DNA of 64,000 nt from Pandoraea captiosa (GCF_902459775.1 NZ_CABPSQ010000001.1:868001-932000); one strand, 5' to 3'. Positions 16,264 to 25,883 are shown, numbered from the stretch's first letter. Notes: generated from the letters alone by a model not told the origin. A program made the numbers and translations.

Positions 16264-17247
16264 CTAATGGGACGACACATACGCGGCGTCGGCAAAAGCG
16301 GCCGGAATCGCGAAGCTCGCGCGCATGCGTTTCGCTTCGGCGGCGGGCGTCAGTCCGAACAGACGCTTGAACTCCCGACTGAATTGCGACGGACTCGTAT
16401 AGCCCACGGCGTGGCATGCCGCTTCTGCCGTCAGATCCTGACGCACCATCAGCAAACGGGCCTGATGCAGACGTGTCGACTTCAGGTACTGCATGGGCGA
16501 CACATGCGTAATCGCCTTGAAGTGACTGTGAAAGCTCGGCACGCTCATGCCCGCTGCTTCGGCGAGTTGTGTGACATCGAGCGGTTTGGCGTATGCGGCA
16601 TGAATCAGACTTAGCGATCGGCCAATTCTGCCGAACTGTCCGCGCATCGCCAGCGCTTCGCGCATTGCAGCGCCCTGTGCGCCCGTCAGCACACGAAAGT
16701 ACAACTCACGCAGCAGGCCCGGACCGAGCACGGCCGCTTCGAGCGGCTGACTGATGGCTTCCAGAAAGCGCAGCACGCAGGCGCGCATGCGCGGATCCAT
16801 CGACGTGGACATCATGCTCTGCGGTGCGCCGTCGCGCGCAACACTCGCCCCTTCATGCACTGTCCGGTCGATCTGTGCCGCAAGTTCGGCTGCCATCGCG
16901 AAATCCAGATGCAGATACAGGGCCAGCAGCGGGCGCTCGCGCGTCGCATCTGTCTCCATGGTGAACGGAACGGGGACCGAGACCGCAAGGTAATGGTCTT
17001 CGTCGTACTGGTAGAGCCTGTCGCCGAAATACCCGCGCTTGCGACCCTGACAAACGATCACGATGCCCGGGTCGTACAGCACCGGCGTGCGCGCGAGCGT
17101 TCGGTTCGCGCGCAGGATACGAACACTCGGCAGCGGCGTGAGGTTGTAGCCCTCATCGGGCGCCAGCGCGCGCAACAGCGCGATCGTGCGCGTTCGGGTT
17201 TGGCGGTCGACGCAGGAGCTCAGATCGGCGTCAGTCTTCGTGCTCAT
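16264..17247 (-). CDS. AraC-family regulator with AraC_N domain (YqhC-like)
   Basis: This 327-aa protein has an N-terminal cupin-like AraC_N effector domain (residues about 30-180, with IVIVCQGRKRGYFGD) and a C-terminal double HTH (about 215-310). The second helix pair is AACHAVGYTSPSQFSREFKRLFG. The start at 17247 (MSTKTDADL) is preferred over an ATG 16 codons upstream. It is divergent from an SDR oxidoreductase across a 93-bp spacer that contains several ATGCA/TGCAT half-sites. By analogy with YqhC, it probably activates that oxidoreductase in response to an aldehyde or similar stress. Confidence 0.9.
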   Translation of the reverse strand: MSTKTDADLSSCVDRQTRTRTIALLRALAPDEGYNLTPLPSVRILRANRTLARTPVLYDPGIVIVCQGRKRGYFGDRLYQYDEDHYLAVSVPVPFTMETDATRERPLLALYLHLDFAMAAELAAQIDRTVHEGASVARDGAPQSMMSTSMDPRMRACVLRFLEAISQPLEAAVLGPGLLRELYFRVLTGAQGAAMREALAMRGQFGRIGRSLSLIHAAYAKPLDVTQLAEAAGMSVPSFHSHFKAITHVSPMQYLKSTRLHQARLLMVRQDLTAEAACHAVGYTSPSQFSREFKRLFGLTPAAEAKRMRASFAIPAAFADAAYVSSH

Positions 17248-17340
17248 AGTTTTATGCAAGAAAAATAGCGGAATTCGGCTTAAAGCCCGTTGCATCGAAG
17301 ACTAGTATGCATGCTCTGATGCAATTTCGGAGTGACGAAT

Positions 17341-18183
17341 ATGGACGCGAAAGCAAATGGCAAGATTGTGCTCATCACCGGTGTGAGCAGCGGATTTGGA
17401 CGTGCGCTCGCGCAGGAAGCGCTGGCCACCGGGTACACCGTCGTGGGGACAGTGAGGAGCGAGCAGGCAAAGCAAGCGTTCGAGTCAATGTCGCCGACGG
17501 CCGCCTTCGGACGGTTGCTCGATGTGACCGACTTCGATGCCATCGACAGTGTGGTTGCCGACATCGAATCTGCCGTGGGGCCCATCGACGTGCTGGTCAA
17601 CAATGCCGGCTATGGTCACGAGGGCATTCTCGAGGAGTCGCCGCTATCGGAAATGCGTCGTCAGTTCGATGTGAACGTATTCGGCGCGGTCGCGATGATC
17701 AAGGGAGTGTTGCCGTTCATGCGCGCGCGTCGGCGCGGGCATATCCTGAACATCACATCGATGGGCGGCCATATCACGATGCCGGGCATCGCCTACTACT
17801 GTGGCAGCAAGTTCGCGCTCGAAGGCATCTCCGAGAGCCTGGGCAAAGAGGTCGGGCCGTTCGGCATTTCGGTGACGGCGGTGGCGCCGGGGTCATTCCG
17901 CACCGATTGGGCGGGGCGCTCCATGGCGCGTACGCCGCGATCGATTCCCGATTATGACGCGACATTCGACCCCGTGCGCCGCGCGCGCGAAGCCAAGAGC
18001 GGGAAACAGCTCGGCGATCCGGTCAAGGCCGCGCGCGCCATGCTCGTCGCGATAGCTTCGGAACATCCGCCAGCCCATCTGCTACTGGGCAGCGACGCGC
18101 TCACACTCGTGCGCGCGCATCTCGGTGCGCTGGAGGACGAGTTCAACGCGTGGGAGACGTTGACGGTGTCGACCGACGGTTGA
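17341..18183 (+). CDS. Short-chain dehydrogenase/reductase
   Basis: This 280-aa classical SDR has the cofactor motif TGVSSGFG near residues 13-20, the NNAG motif near 87-90, catalytic Ser at about 140 (NITSMGG) and Y-x-x-x-K at about 153-157 (YCGSK). An Arg after the second strand (TVRSEQ) suggests NADP(H). SD GGAG at 17329-17332 supports the ATG 17341 over the GTG 17332. It is probably controlled by the divergent AraC regulator. The substrate is an alcohol or carbonyl compound that sequence alone does not define. Confidence 0.9.
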   Translation: MDAKANGKIVLITGVSSGFGRALAQEALATGYTVVGTVRSEQAKQAFESMSPTAAFGRLLDVTDFDAIDSVVADIESAVGPIDVLVNNAGYGHEGILEESPLSEMRRQFDVNVFGAVAMIKGVLPFMRARRRGHILNITSMGGHITMPGIAYYCGSKFALEGISESLGKEVGPFGISVTAVAPGSFRTDWAGRSMARTPRSIPDYDATFDPVRRAREAKSGKQLGDPVKAARAMLVAIASEHPPAHLLLGSDALTLVRAHLGALEDEFNAWETLTVSTDG

Positions 18184-18190
18184 GGTACAT

Positions 18191-18236
18191 CAAAAAAAAA
18201 ACCCCGTCCGCTGGCTCACACGCCAACGTGCGGGGT
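18191..18236 (-). terminator. Rho-independent terminator of the FAD oxidoreductase unit
   Basis: On the minus strand ACCCCG pairs with CGGGGT (18231-18236 with 18201-18206). An inner stem CGTTGGC/GCCAGCG follows across a small internal loop, and then a run of ten T. It lies 54 bp after the FAD oxidoreductase stop and is the best intrinsic terminator in the window. Confidence 0.85.
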
Positions 18237-18290
18237 GATGCTCGCTCACCGGAAGCCACATATGGGACCGTTCGGCGGTATGCGGATGGC

Positions 18291-19619
18291 TCAGCGTTCC
18301 CGCCCGGCCCGGTGCTTCTGGTACTGAATCGCCGAGACGATGGCCACGCGCCGGATCGGCTCGGGCGGTAACCAGGTCGGACGCTCGAACCCCAGCGCAT
18401 CGGTCAGTTCGGGCGATGCAACGCCGCAGGCCATCTCGCCGAGCAGCTTGCCGAACATGCTGCCTTTGAGCACGCCGGCGCCGTTGCATCCGAGCGAGGC
18501 GAACAACCCTTTGCGGATCTCGCCGAAGTACAGGGCGCCGTTGCGTGTGAGCGCCGTCACTCCACCCCAGACGTGTTCGAACCGATGCGACGCCATAGCC
18601 GGATAGCGACGACGATACGCGTCGCTCAGCATGGCATTGACGTCCGCCATGGGGCGCTCCTTCTCGTAGGAGTAGGCGCTGCGCACCACGAAGCGTCCGC
18701 CGAGTGTCTTGCGCAGGGTCGTGCCCAGGCGGTTTGCCGGGATCACGCCCCATTCGCGCGCAGGGCCGAGCTTGGCCAGCTCGTCGGCAGCCAGCACGGG
18801 GGTCATGGCCGCATACGTGTAGATCGTGAAGACGCGATCGCGGGCCAGGCCCAACTGGCGGGCGAAGCCATTGTTCGCGACGATGACCTGAGCCGCGCGC
18901 AACTCCGACGACGCCGTGCGCACCGTGAACGGACCGGTGCCCTCGAGCGCCACCACCGGTTCGTTTTCCCACAACCGGACATTGGCCGGCAGGCTGTCCG
19001 CGAGACCACGAACGAGGGCGGCGGGTTGCACGAAAACATTGTTCTCGGAGTGATAACCGTAGCCGTAGTAGTCGGTGCCGATTTCCTGATGCAGTGCGTC
19101 GCGCGAGAGCTCGCGGTACGTCACACCCCATTCGCGGTATTGCGCCAGCGTGTCGCGCAAGCGTCGCTCGCCATCTGCCGTGGCGGCTGCGTGGTACTTG
19201 CCAACCGGATTCCATCCGCAATCGATACTGTTTGCGGTGACCAGCGCGTGGAGCCACTTCAATCCGATGTCGTACAGCCGGATCTGTTTGCGGGCGACTT
19301 CCACCGGGCTGCCATGTCCGCCCATGCCCGTGTTGTGCGGCAGGTTGATGAGAAAGCCGGAGTTGCGTCCCGCCGAGCCGTTGCCGACGGTGGTGGCGTC
19401 GACGACCAGCACCGAGGCCTCGGGGCGAAGTTCGGCCACGCGCCGCGCCGCCGCCAGCCCGGTGAAGCCCGCACCGATGACGATGACGTCGAAACTGCGC
19501 TCGGCGGGCGCTTGCGTGTGCGGCGCCCGCGCCGGGAGCAGGGCGTTCCAGCCGGCACCCGCCTGATAGACGGGGAAAGTGTCCCGCACCGGGCGGGGAG
19601 TGTTGAGTTGATTGGACAT
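18291..19619 (-). CDS. FAD-dependent amine oxidase/oxidoreductase (DadA/PuuB-like)
   Basis: This 442-aa enzyme has the dinucleotide-binding fingerprint VIVIGAGFTGLAAA near residues 46-59, an RNSGF-type flavin segment (GSAGRNSGFLIN) near 104-115 and the C-terminal GCNGAGVLKG FAD motif. The N-terminal part (PVYQAGAGWNALLPA) resembles gamma-glutamylputrescine oxidases and related DAO-family enzymes. It is last in a run LysR, binding protein, permease, ATPase, oxidase on one strand, so it probably oxidises the imported amine or amino compound, producing peroxide or feeding electrons to the chain. The 71-bp gap to the ATPase allows co-transcription. Confidence 0.88.
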   Translation of the reverse strand: MSNQLNTPRPVRDTFPVYQAGAGWNALLPARAPHTQAPAERSFDVIVIGAGFTGLAAARRVAELRPEASVLVVDATTVGNGSAGRNSGFLINLPHNTGMGGHGSPVEVARKQIRLYDIGLKWLHALVTANSIDCGWNPVGKYHAAATADGERRLRDTLAQYREWGVTYRELSRDALHQEIGTDYYGYGYHSENNVFVQPAALVRGLADSLPANVRLWENEPVVALEGTGPFTVRTASSELRAAQVIVANNGFARQLGLARDRVFTIYTYAAMTPVLAADELAKLGPAREWGVIPANRLGTTLRKTLGGRFVVRSAYSYEKERPMADVNAMLSDAYRRRYPAMASHRFEHVWGGVTALTRNGALYFGEIRKGLFASLGCNGAGVLKGSMFGKLLGEMACGVASPELTDALGFERPTWLPPEPIRRVAIVSAIQYQKHRAGRER

Positions 19620-19690
19620 GACGATAGAAATGCAGGGGCTTACCGGCGGATCGGCGGATGACGAACTGAGAAGACCTTATTGAAAAGACC

Positions 19691-20560
19691 TTATGCGGCC
19701 TGACTCTCGAGACTGCGCATCACCTCGGTCTGTACGGTGTTCCAGATTTGCGATTTGAGTTCGTTATAGCGCGCGGAGAGCTGGACCTGGGCGTCGCGCG
19801 GCATCGGCAGATCGTTGGGCAGGTCGCACGCCACCCGGCCCGGGCGGGCACTCATGATCACCATGCGGGTCGAGAGCATCAGCGCCTCGTCGATGGAGTG
19901 CGTGATGAAAACGATCGTCTTGCCGCTCTTCTGATAGATCTGAAGCAGCTCCTCCTGCAGCACCTGACGCGTCATCGCGTCGAGTGCGGCAAACGGTTCG
20001 TCGAGCAGGATGACGTCCGGATCGTTGGCCAGCACACGCGCAATCGACACGCGCTGGCGCATGCCGCCGGAGAGCGCTTTGGGATAGCGGTCCTCGAAGC
20101 CCTTGAGGCCGACCATATCGATGTAGCGCCGTGCCGTGGCGTAGCGGGTCGTTTTATCGATGCCTTTCATCTTCAGGCCGAAGGCAACGTTATCGAGCAC
20201 GCTTAGCCAGGGAAAGAGCGCGTACTGCTGGAAGACCATGCCGCAGTGCGGATCGATACCTTTGACTTCGCGGCCGTTCACACGAATCACGCCCGTCGTC
20301 GGTTCGTCGAAGCCGGTAATCAGATTGAGCAGCGTGGATTTGCCGCACCCGGACGCCCCCAGCAACACCACGAACTCACCACGGGCGATGTTCATGTCCA
20401 CGCGCTCCAGTGCCTGGAATTCGCCGTAACGCTTGGACACGCCGTCGATGGCGATCATCGTGTCTGACCTGCCGGCCTGCGCAGCCCCCGGCGTGTGGGT
20501 CGAGGCCGTCGAGATTCGTTCGGCCTGCTCGTCTGCGTGGGAATCGATGCGATCGTTCAT
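19691..20560 (-). CDS. ABC transporter ATP-binding protein (TauB/SsuB type)
   Basis: This 289-aa ATPase has Walker A GASGCGKST, the signature LSGGMRQRVSIARVL, Walker B VILLDEPFAALD and the H-loop FITHSIDEA. A 35-residue hydrophilic extension precedes the domain. Its ATG overlaps the stop of the permease (ATGA at 20557-20560), so it is translationally coupled. It drives the taurine/sulfonate-type importer of this cluster. Confidence 0.92.
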   Translation of the reverse strand: MNDRIDSHADEQAERISTASTHTPGAAQAGRSDTMIAIDGVSKRYGEFQALERVDMNIARGEFVVLLGASGCGKSTLLNLITGFDEPTTGVIRVNGREVKGIDPHCGMVFQQYALFPWLSVLDNVAFGLKMKGIDKTTRYATARRYIDMVGLKGFEDRYPKALSGGMRQRVSIARVLANDPDVILLDEPFAALDAMTRQVLQEELLQIYQKSGKTIVFITHSIDEALMLSTRMVIMSARPGRVACDLPNDLPMPRDAQVQLSARYNELKSQIWNTVQTEVMRSLESQAA

Positions 20561-21324
20561 GCTTGCCACCTCAACACCTTGCGCTCGATGGCGCGAAATA
20601 CGATATCCGTCACCAATACCGTGACGCTGATCATCACCATGCCGAGCACGACGACTTCCGTCTGGAAGAACTCCTTGCCGTTCATGATGAGAAAGCCCAG
20701 TCCCTCGCGCGCGGCAACCAGTTCCGCCGAGATCACGCACGTCCAGGACAGACCGAGAATGATCTTCAGGCCGGACAGGATCTGCGGCAGGCTGGCGGGC
20801 AAGATCACTTCACGCATCACTTGCCAGTTGCTGGCCCCCAGATTCTTCGCTGCACGGATGAGCAGGGGATCGACGTTGCGAGTTGCTTCGATCACGTAGA
20901 CGAGCGCCGGGGCGAACGTGCCCATGAACACGATGCTGTACTTCTGCGTCTCGGAAATCCCGAACCACAGCAGCGAGAGCGGAATCCAGCTCATCGACGG
21001 CAGCGGGCGAAGGAACGACAGAATGGGATCGAACGCGGCGCGGGCATAGCTCGACGTGCCAAGCATGATCCCCAGCGGGATGGCCACGACCGTGGCGGCG
21101 ATGAAGCCCGTCATGACGCGCCGGGTGGACGCGAGGACATTGGAGAGCAACGTGCCGTCGGCCAGCATGGCGACGATTTTCTCCGCGACGGCGGATGGCG
21201 GTGGCAGAAACAGGGGATCGATGATCCCGGTGCGGCAGGCCGCTTCCCAGGCCAGAAGGAACACGACCACGGAAGCGAATCCCACGCTCAGCAGCGTAGC
21301 GCGGGACGGTTGGCGATGATTCAC
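20557..21324 (-). CDS. ABC transporter permease (TauC/SsuC type)
   Basis: This roughly 255-aa permease has about six membrane segments and the ATPase-docking loop LIRAAKNLGASNWQVMREVILPASLPQ (EAA motif) near its middle. I choose the GTG at 21324 because GAGGAG lies seven bases upstream. An ATG at 21345 would add seven residues but places the SD inside the gene. It follows the binding-protein gene by 68 bp. Confidence 0.9.
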   Translation of the reverse strand: MNHRQPSRATLLSVGFASVVVFLLAWEAACRTGIIDPLFLPPPSAVAEKIVAMLADGTLLSNVLASTRRVMTGFIAATVVAIPLGIMLGTSSYARAAFDPILSFLRPLPSMSWIPLSLLWFGISETQKYSIVFMGTFAPALVYVIEATRNVDPLLIRAAKNLGASNWQVMREVILPASLPQILSGLKIILGLSWTCVISAELVAAREGLGFLIMNGKEFFQTEVVVLGMVMISVTVLVTDIVFRAIERKVLRWQA

Positions 21325-21392
21325 AATCAGACTCCTCAGGCGCATGCCGGTACGGGATCGAACGTTGGGCGGGCGTACCGGCGCACGATGGC

Positions 21393-22397
21393 TTACAGGT
21401 ACGACGTGTTGATCCACTGGCGCACGGCCGGTGCCTTGTCGATCTGCTTGTAGGTCACGAGCATTTCGGCCAGCCGTTGCAGACCGTCGACATAGCTGCC
21501 GGGCGACTTCAGCAGTTGCGTCTGTTGCGCGAGGCTGTACCAGTCGGCGCCCTTGATCGTCTCGATCTGGTCGAGTGCCGACATGCCCGTCAGGGCGATC
21601 AGCGTACGCGCGGCCTCGTCCGGCTTGTCGCGCAGCGTCTGGCAGGCGTCGAAGTAGACCTTGAGGTACTTGCGCACGGCATCGCCATTCTTCTCCGCCC
21701 AGGCGTTGCGCACGATGAGCACGTCCGGGCCCGGTGTCACGTTGTACTTCTTGTAGAGCGAGAACTGGGTGTCGTCGGCCAGCAGCTTCATCCCCGTCAT
21801 GGCGCGAATGCGGTTGAATTGCGGCGTCCACGCTGCAGCGGCGTCGATCTGACCGGACTGAATGGCCCCCGGGAGTTCGGGCGCGGGAACGTTGAGCACC
21901 GTGACGTCGTTCGACAGGCCGGCGCTGCCCAGCAGGTCCAGCACGAGCAAATGTGCGCTCGATGCGAACGTCACACCCAGCTTCTTGCCCTTGAGGTCCT
22001 GCAAGGCGTTCACGCCGTCACGCACGAACAGCCCTTCGACCTTGCCGAAACTCTCCGGCACCGCCACGATCGAGAAGTGCTTCGAGCCGCGCGCCATGAG
22101 AGCCAGGGCCGACACAATGCCCGTGCAGGCGATGTCGATGCCCCCCGAGAGCACGGCGCTCATGCGCGCGGACGACGTACCGAACGATTGCCATTGCTGG
22201 TCGATGCCGGCCGCGGCGAGCGCCCCCGACTTCATGGCGAGATACGCCGGATAGTGGCCGAGCCACGCCGAGCCGCCGTACTGAATCGTCGTGGCGTCTG
22301 CTGCGCGTGCCAGGCCCGCGAAGGACGAACCGCCTGCGGCTGCGAGCGCCGACATGGCGGCGCTGGTGTGGAGGAATTTTCGTCGTGAGAGGTTCAT
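21393..22397 (-). CDS. ABC substrate-binding protein (NMT1/SsuA-like), Tat-exported
   Basis: This 334-aa periplasmic binding protein has a twin-arginine-type signal (NLSRRKFLHT), a hydrophobic core and an ARA cleavage site. The mature start TTIQYGGSAWLGHYPAYLA and the DLKGKKLGVTFASSAH segment mark the NMT1/SsuA group that binds sulfonates, nitrate or amino-aromatic compounds. SD AGGAGA lies five bases from the ATG. It is the specificity subunit of the importer, and the adjacent flavin oxidase suggests an amine-bearing ligand such as an aminosulfonate. That link is inference. Confidence 0.9.
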   Translation of the reverse strand: MNLSRRKFLHTSAAMSALAAAGGSSFAGLARAADATTIQYGGSAWLGHYPAYLAMKSGALAAAGIDQQWQSFGTSSARMSAVLSGGIDIACTGIVSALALMARGSKHFSIVAVPESFGKVEGLFVRDGVNALQDLKGKKLGVTFASSAHLLVLDLLGSAGLSNDVTVLNVPAPELPGAIQSGQIDAAAAWTPQFNRIRAMTGMKLLADDTQFSLYKKYNVTPGPDVLIVRNAWAEKNGDAVRKYLKVYFDACQTLRDKPDEAARTLIALTGMSALDQIETIKGADWYSLAQQTQLLKSPGSYVDGLQRLAEMLVTYKQIDKAPAVRQWINTSYL

Positions 22398-22489
22398 GCG
22401 TGTCTCCTATGTAGGTATGTGTTATTCGCGTTGAACGGTGGGCGCACTTCAGGTGAGAGTCATCCGGCCCGGCGCCCCGGGGCGGTGGA

Positions 22490-23452
22490 TCAGCAAAGCG
22501 CCAGACGCTCGCCCACCCAGGGCATGAGGCGACGCAGTTCCGGGAAGGCTTCCTGCGCGAGCGCGAGACGACCGGCCAGGAAACACTGCGACGCCATCTC
22601 CGAGACCTCGCCCTCGCGCGACACCTGATAAATCGTGCGTGAGAGGGCGGGGCCGGGCAGCGGGAGCGCGGCGACCTGCGGCAGCGACGCGCGTCCCTGC
22701 AACAGACAAAGCGGCGTGGCGATGGTGAACCCGAGGTCGGCGGCAACCATCGACATCACCACGTCAGACGTATCGATTTCGAGGTGCATGCGCGGCGAGT
22801 GCCCGGTGCGGCGCAGGTGACGTTCGATGACGGCACCGAAATGCGAGCGTCCGGAAAACCGGATCAGGGGCAATGCGCGAATCAGTTCGCTCAGATCGGC
22901 GTTCGCGAGGTCGGCTTCCCGGGACTTCGGAACGACGACGATGAACGGCTCGGTGAAAATCGGACGACGCACCAGGCGCTCCATGTCGTGCATCGGATCA
23001 CTGGTGACAATGAGATCGAGCTGGCGGGCAAGCAGCGCCTGCGCGTGGCCGTTGGCCAGGCCGGACCAGAGCAGCAGTTCGCTGGTGCTGCCCGACATCT
23101 GGCGAACGATCGAGGGTCCGACCGTCGCGGCAAACGAGTCGATCATGCCGACACGAACGGCGGCGCGGCTGGCAACGTCGGCGTCCTGCACCTGAGCGAT
23201 GAGCCGATCCATGTCGTCCACGATCTGGCGCGCATGGCGCGACAGGGCGAGACCTGCAGGCGTGAGTTTGAGCGGACGGCGCGAGCGGTCGAGGACCCGG
23301 GTGCCGACCGTCTGCTCGATCTGTGCGATGGCCTGCGAGATAGCCGACTGCGTGACGCCAAGCGTTTCGGCAGCGCCGGAAAGGCTGCCGGCCGAGGCGA
23401 CGGCCTCGAAGATCCGCAACGATCTGACGTCGAGGTCTGCGCGTTTCTTCAT
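22490..23452 (-). CDS. LysR-family regulator of the amine/sulfonate cassette
   Basis: This 320-aa regulator has an N-terminal winged HTH (FEAVASAGSLSGAAETLGVTQSAIS, residues about 12-36) and a periplasmic-binding-like effector domain (about 90-290). The ATG at 23452 has a correctly spaced GGAG, and the ATG at 23458 is too close to it. It is the first gene of the minus-strand run and so may be autoregulated together with the transport and oxidase genes, an arrangement less usual than the divergent LysR layout. Confidence 0.9.
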   Translation of the reverse strand: MKKRADLDVRSLRIFEAVASAGSLSGAAETLGVTQSAISQAIAQIEQTVGTRVLDRSRRPLKLTPAGLALSRHARQIVDDMDRLIAQVQDADVASRAAVRVGMIDSFAATVGPSIVRQMSGSTSELLLWSGLANGHAQALLARQLDLIVTSDPMHDMERLVRRPIFTEPFIVVVPKSREADLANADLSELIRALPLIRFSGRSHFGAVIERHLRRTGHSPRMHLEIDTSDVVMSMVAADLGFTIATPLCLLQGRASLPQVAALPLPGPALSRTIYQVSREGEVSEMASQCFLAGRLALAQEAFPELRRLMPWVGERLALC

Positions 23453-23551
23453 CGGCATGTCTCCAGAACGTGCGCCGCGTCTAAAGTGCGCAAGGACGTG
23501 ATGCGGTCCTTGCCGACACACAGCGACACATCGGTATAAGAATTTCTGGAG

Positions 23552-23579
23552 ATTGTAGGGACGCGAGGCCTTAAAACAA
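23552..23579 (-). promoter_or_regulatory. Predicted sigma-70 promoter of the LysR-ABC-oxidase unit
   Basis: On the minus strand TTGTTT (23574-23579) and TACAAT (23552-23557) are separated by 16 bp, about 100 bp before the LysR start. The -10 matches five of six consensus bases. The rest of the 182-bp gap carries a dyad (next entry). Confidence 0.45.
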
Positions 23580-23591
23580 AACCATGTTAAG

Positions 23592-23613
23592 AAAAACTAA
23601 TACTTTGTATTAG
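23592..23613 (-). other. CTAATAC-TTT-GTATTAG dyad followed by A-tract (operator or weak terminator)
   Basis: This perfect 7-bp inverted repeat lies just upstream of the predicted LysR promoter and just downstream of hutG, which transcribes toward it. Read on the minus strand the stem is followed by TTTTT, as in an intrinsic terminator for hutG, but the stem is AT-rich. The T-N13-A symmetry also fits a LysR-type operator. Confidence 0.45.
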
Positions 23614-23634
23614 ACGGTGGGAATTTGGGGAGGC

Positions 23635-24633
23635 TCAAAGCAACCGATAGGCGAGACGGGCGGCGACCCGGGCTGCCGTGCCCTGAGCGTCGAATCGCGG
23701 GTTGTACTCGGCGAGATCGGCCACGAGCAGTTTGCCTGAGTGGCGCACGTGCGTGACGATGGCCTCGACGACGGACAGTGGCACGCCATACGCCGCCGGG
23801 GCGGACACGCCGGGCATGACCGGCGCGGGCAGCACGTCCAGATCGATGGTCAGGTAGACGTGTGAGACATCGGCGATCAGCGCATCGATCTGCGCAAGAC
23901 GTACGTCCAGGTGGCGGTCCTGCATCTCCGTGTCTTCGACGTAAGTCACCTTCAACCCCCGGGCGCGCTCGAACAACGAGGCCGTGTTGCTCAGTCGGCT
24001 CACGCCCAGACAGGCGTAATCGAACGGCAACCCCGCCGATTCGCAGGCCAGCGCGATCTGGTCGAACGGCGTACCGGAGGTGCCCGGGCGCGCCGTTCGA
24101 AGATCGAAGTGCGCATCCAGATTGAGAATCAGCACGGGTGAGCGGTCGCCCTGAGCATCGAGATGCGCCCTCAGACCTTGCCATGTTCCCCATGCCACCT
24201 CGTGCCCCCCGCCGAGGACCACCGGTTGCGCGCCTGCATCGAGCTGGCGGCGAACGGCGTCCGCCAGCGCCTGCTGAGCCGCTTCCAAATCGTCGCCGTC
24301 GCACGTGACATCGCCTGCGTCATACAGGCAGGTCATGTCATGCGCCGGCAGATTCGCCAGCGCACGACGGATCGCTTGCGGCCCTTCGGCGGCGCCCACA
24401 CGTCCCTGATTTCGCCTGACGCCCGCATCGCAGGCAAAGCCGAGCAGTACCGGGACACCGACGCCCGGCGCCTCGGCTTGCACATCGATCTCACGCACGA
24501 TGTTGAAGAGACGCCGCGTATCGCCGCGCTCACCGACGTCCGTACGTCCGTGCCAGACTGGCGTGTCGCCTGACGCCGGCTGCGCCCGTTGTTGCGGCTG
24601 TAGCGGCTGTAGCGGTTGGATTTGCGTCACCAT
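23635..24633 (-). CDS. hutG: Formimidoylglutamase (arginase/ureohydrolase family)
   Basis: This 332-aa binuclear-manganese hydrolase is the last step of histidine degradation: N-formimidoyl-L-glutamate to L-glutamate plus formamide. Metal-binding signatures are [18 protein letters not shown] and [14 protein letters not shown]. It ends the minus-strand hut run, 25 bp after hutI. SD AGGAGA supports the ATG. The N-terminus ([10 protein letters not shown]) is a Gln/Pro/Leu repeat from a 9-bp tandem repeat and is not part of the fold. An agmatinase-like activity cannot be excluded, but the hut context decides. Confidence 0.93.
   Translation of the reverse strand: MVTQIQPLQPLQPQQRAQPASGDTPVWHGRTDVGERGDTRRLFNIVREIDVQAEAPGVGVPVLLGFACDAGVRRNQGRVGAAEGPQAIRRALANLPAHDMTCLYDAGDVTCDGDDLEAAQQALADAVRRQLDAGAQPVVLGGGHEVAWGTWQGLRAHLDAQGDRSPVLILNLDAHFDLRTARPGTSGTPFDQIALACESAGLPFDYACLGVSRLSNTASLFERARGLKVTYVEDTEMQDRHLDVRLAQIDALIADVSHVYLTIDLDVLPAPVMPGVSAPAAYGVPLSVVEAIVTHVRHSGKLLVADLAEYNPRFDAQGTAARVAARLAYRLL
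24594..24620 (-). repeat. 9-bp tandem repeat at the start of hutG
   Basis: Three units of GCGGCTGTA-like sequence (plus strand) encode the QPL-QPL-QPQ segment right after the start codon of hutG. They are in frame. Confidence 0.8.
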
Positions 24634-24658
24634 GCAAAGTCTCCTGATCGTCGCCGAC

Positions 24659-25876
24659 TCAAGCGGTTGCGAGGTCGCGCCACACGCCATGGCGCACGGT
24701 ACGCGAGGGCAGCTCGCCGCCCAGCCAGTAAGCCAGCTCGGCAGGGCGCTCGATCTCCCACGCCACGAAGTCGGCCGTCTTCCCGGCTTCGATCGTGCCG
24801 TGTGTGTCGAGCATGCCGAGCGCCTTCGCAGCGTTGCGCGTGACACCGGCAAGGGCTTCCTCCGGCGTCAGCCCGAACAGCGTGCAGGCCATGTTGAGCA
24901 TGAGCCGCAACGACAGCGCAGGCGAGGTGCCCGGGTTCAGATCGGAGGCCACCGCGATATCCACGCCATGCCGACGCAACAGATCGACCGGCGGACGACG
25001 CGTCTCCTGCAGCATGTGGAACGCGCCGGGAAGCAGTACCGCGACCGTACCCGCACGGCCCATGGCCGCAGCGTCCTCCGGGGTCATGTACTCCAGATGG
25101 TCCGCCGACAGCGCACCCAGTTCCGCCGCCATGCTCGACCCGCCAAGCGGCGAGAGTTGCTCGGCATGCAGCTTGATAGGCAACTTCAGCTTCTGGGCGC
25201 GCAGCAACACACGCATGACTTGTGCCGGCGAAAACGCGATGGTCTCGCAGAAGGCATCGACGGCGTCCACCAGACGTTCCTCGGCGAGCGTCGGCAGAAT
25301 TTCCGAGCAGACGTAATTCACATACTCGTCGGCCTTGCCCGCAAACTCGGACGGCACGGTGTGCGCCGCCAGACACGTGGTCTTCACCGTCACGGGCAAC
25401 GCTTCGCCCAGGCGGCGGGCGACGCGCAACATCTTTCGCTCGCTGTTCAGGTCGAGCCCGTACCCGGACTTGATTTCCACCGTGGTGACGCCGTCGCGCA
25501 TGAGCGCGAGCAGGCGTTTGCGAGCCGACGCGAAGAGGGCGTCCTCGGTCGCGTCGCGGGTGTGGCGCACGGTGTGCTTGATGCCGCCGCCCGCTGCCGA
25601 GATTTCGGCGTAGCTCACGCCTTGCAAGCGCTGCTCGAACTCGAGACTGCGATTGCCGCCGAAGACCAGATGCGTATGGCAGTCGATCAGACCGGGCGTG
25701 ACCCACGCCCCGTTCAGATCGATGCATTCATCCACGCCAGACGCCGAGCGCTCGCCGCGCGGGCCGACCCACTCGATCTGTTTGCCGTGCGTGACGATCA
25801 CGGCGTCTTCGATCGCCTGGTATCGGCCGTCGCGCATGGTCGCGACATGGCAGTGCTTCCAGTAGGTACGTTTCAT
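24659..25876 (-). CDS. hutI: Imidazolonepropionase
   Basis: This 405-aa amidohydrolase converts 4-imidazolone-5-propanoate to N-formimidoyl-L-glutamate. The metal-binding HTH lies in [24 protein letters not shown] and [10 protein letters not shown] supply substrate and metal contacts, and [12 protein letters not shown] carries the late metal Asp. The ATG 25876 starts seven bases after the permease stop, which suggests coupling. Length and motifs are full and intact. Confidence 0.95.
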   Translation of the reverse strand: MKRTYWKHCHVATMRDGRYQAIEDAVIVTHGKQIEWVGPRGERSASGVDECIDLNGAWVTPGLIDCHTHLVFGGNRSLEFEQRLQGVSYAEISAAGGGIKHTVRHTRDATEDALFASARKRLLALMRDGVTTVEIKSGYGLDLNSERKMLRVARRLGEALPVTVKTTCLAAHTVPSEFAGKADEYVNYVCSEILPTLAEERLVDAVDAFCETIAFSPAQVMRVLLRAQKLKLPIKLHAEQLSPLGGSSMAAELGALSADHLEYMTPEDAAAMGRAGTVAVLLPGAFHMLQETRRPPVDLLRRHGVDIAVASDLNPGTSPALSLRLMLNMACTLFGLTPEEALAGVTRNAAKALGMLDTHGTIEAGKTADFVAWEIERPAELAYWLGGELPSRTVRHGVWRDLATA

Positions 25877-25883
25877 GTGAGGC

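Noticed and set aside
23635-24633. HutG as an agmatinase or arginase
   Set aside because: The fold allows it, but the gene closes a complete hut cluster directly after hutI.
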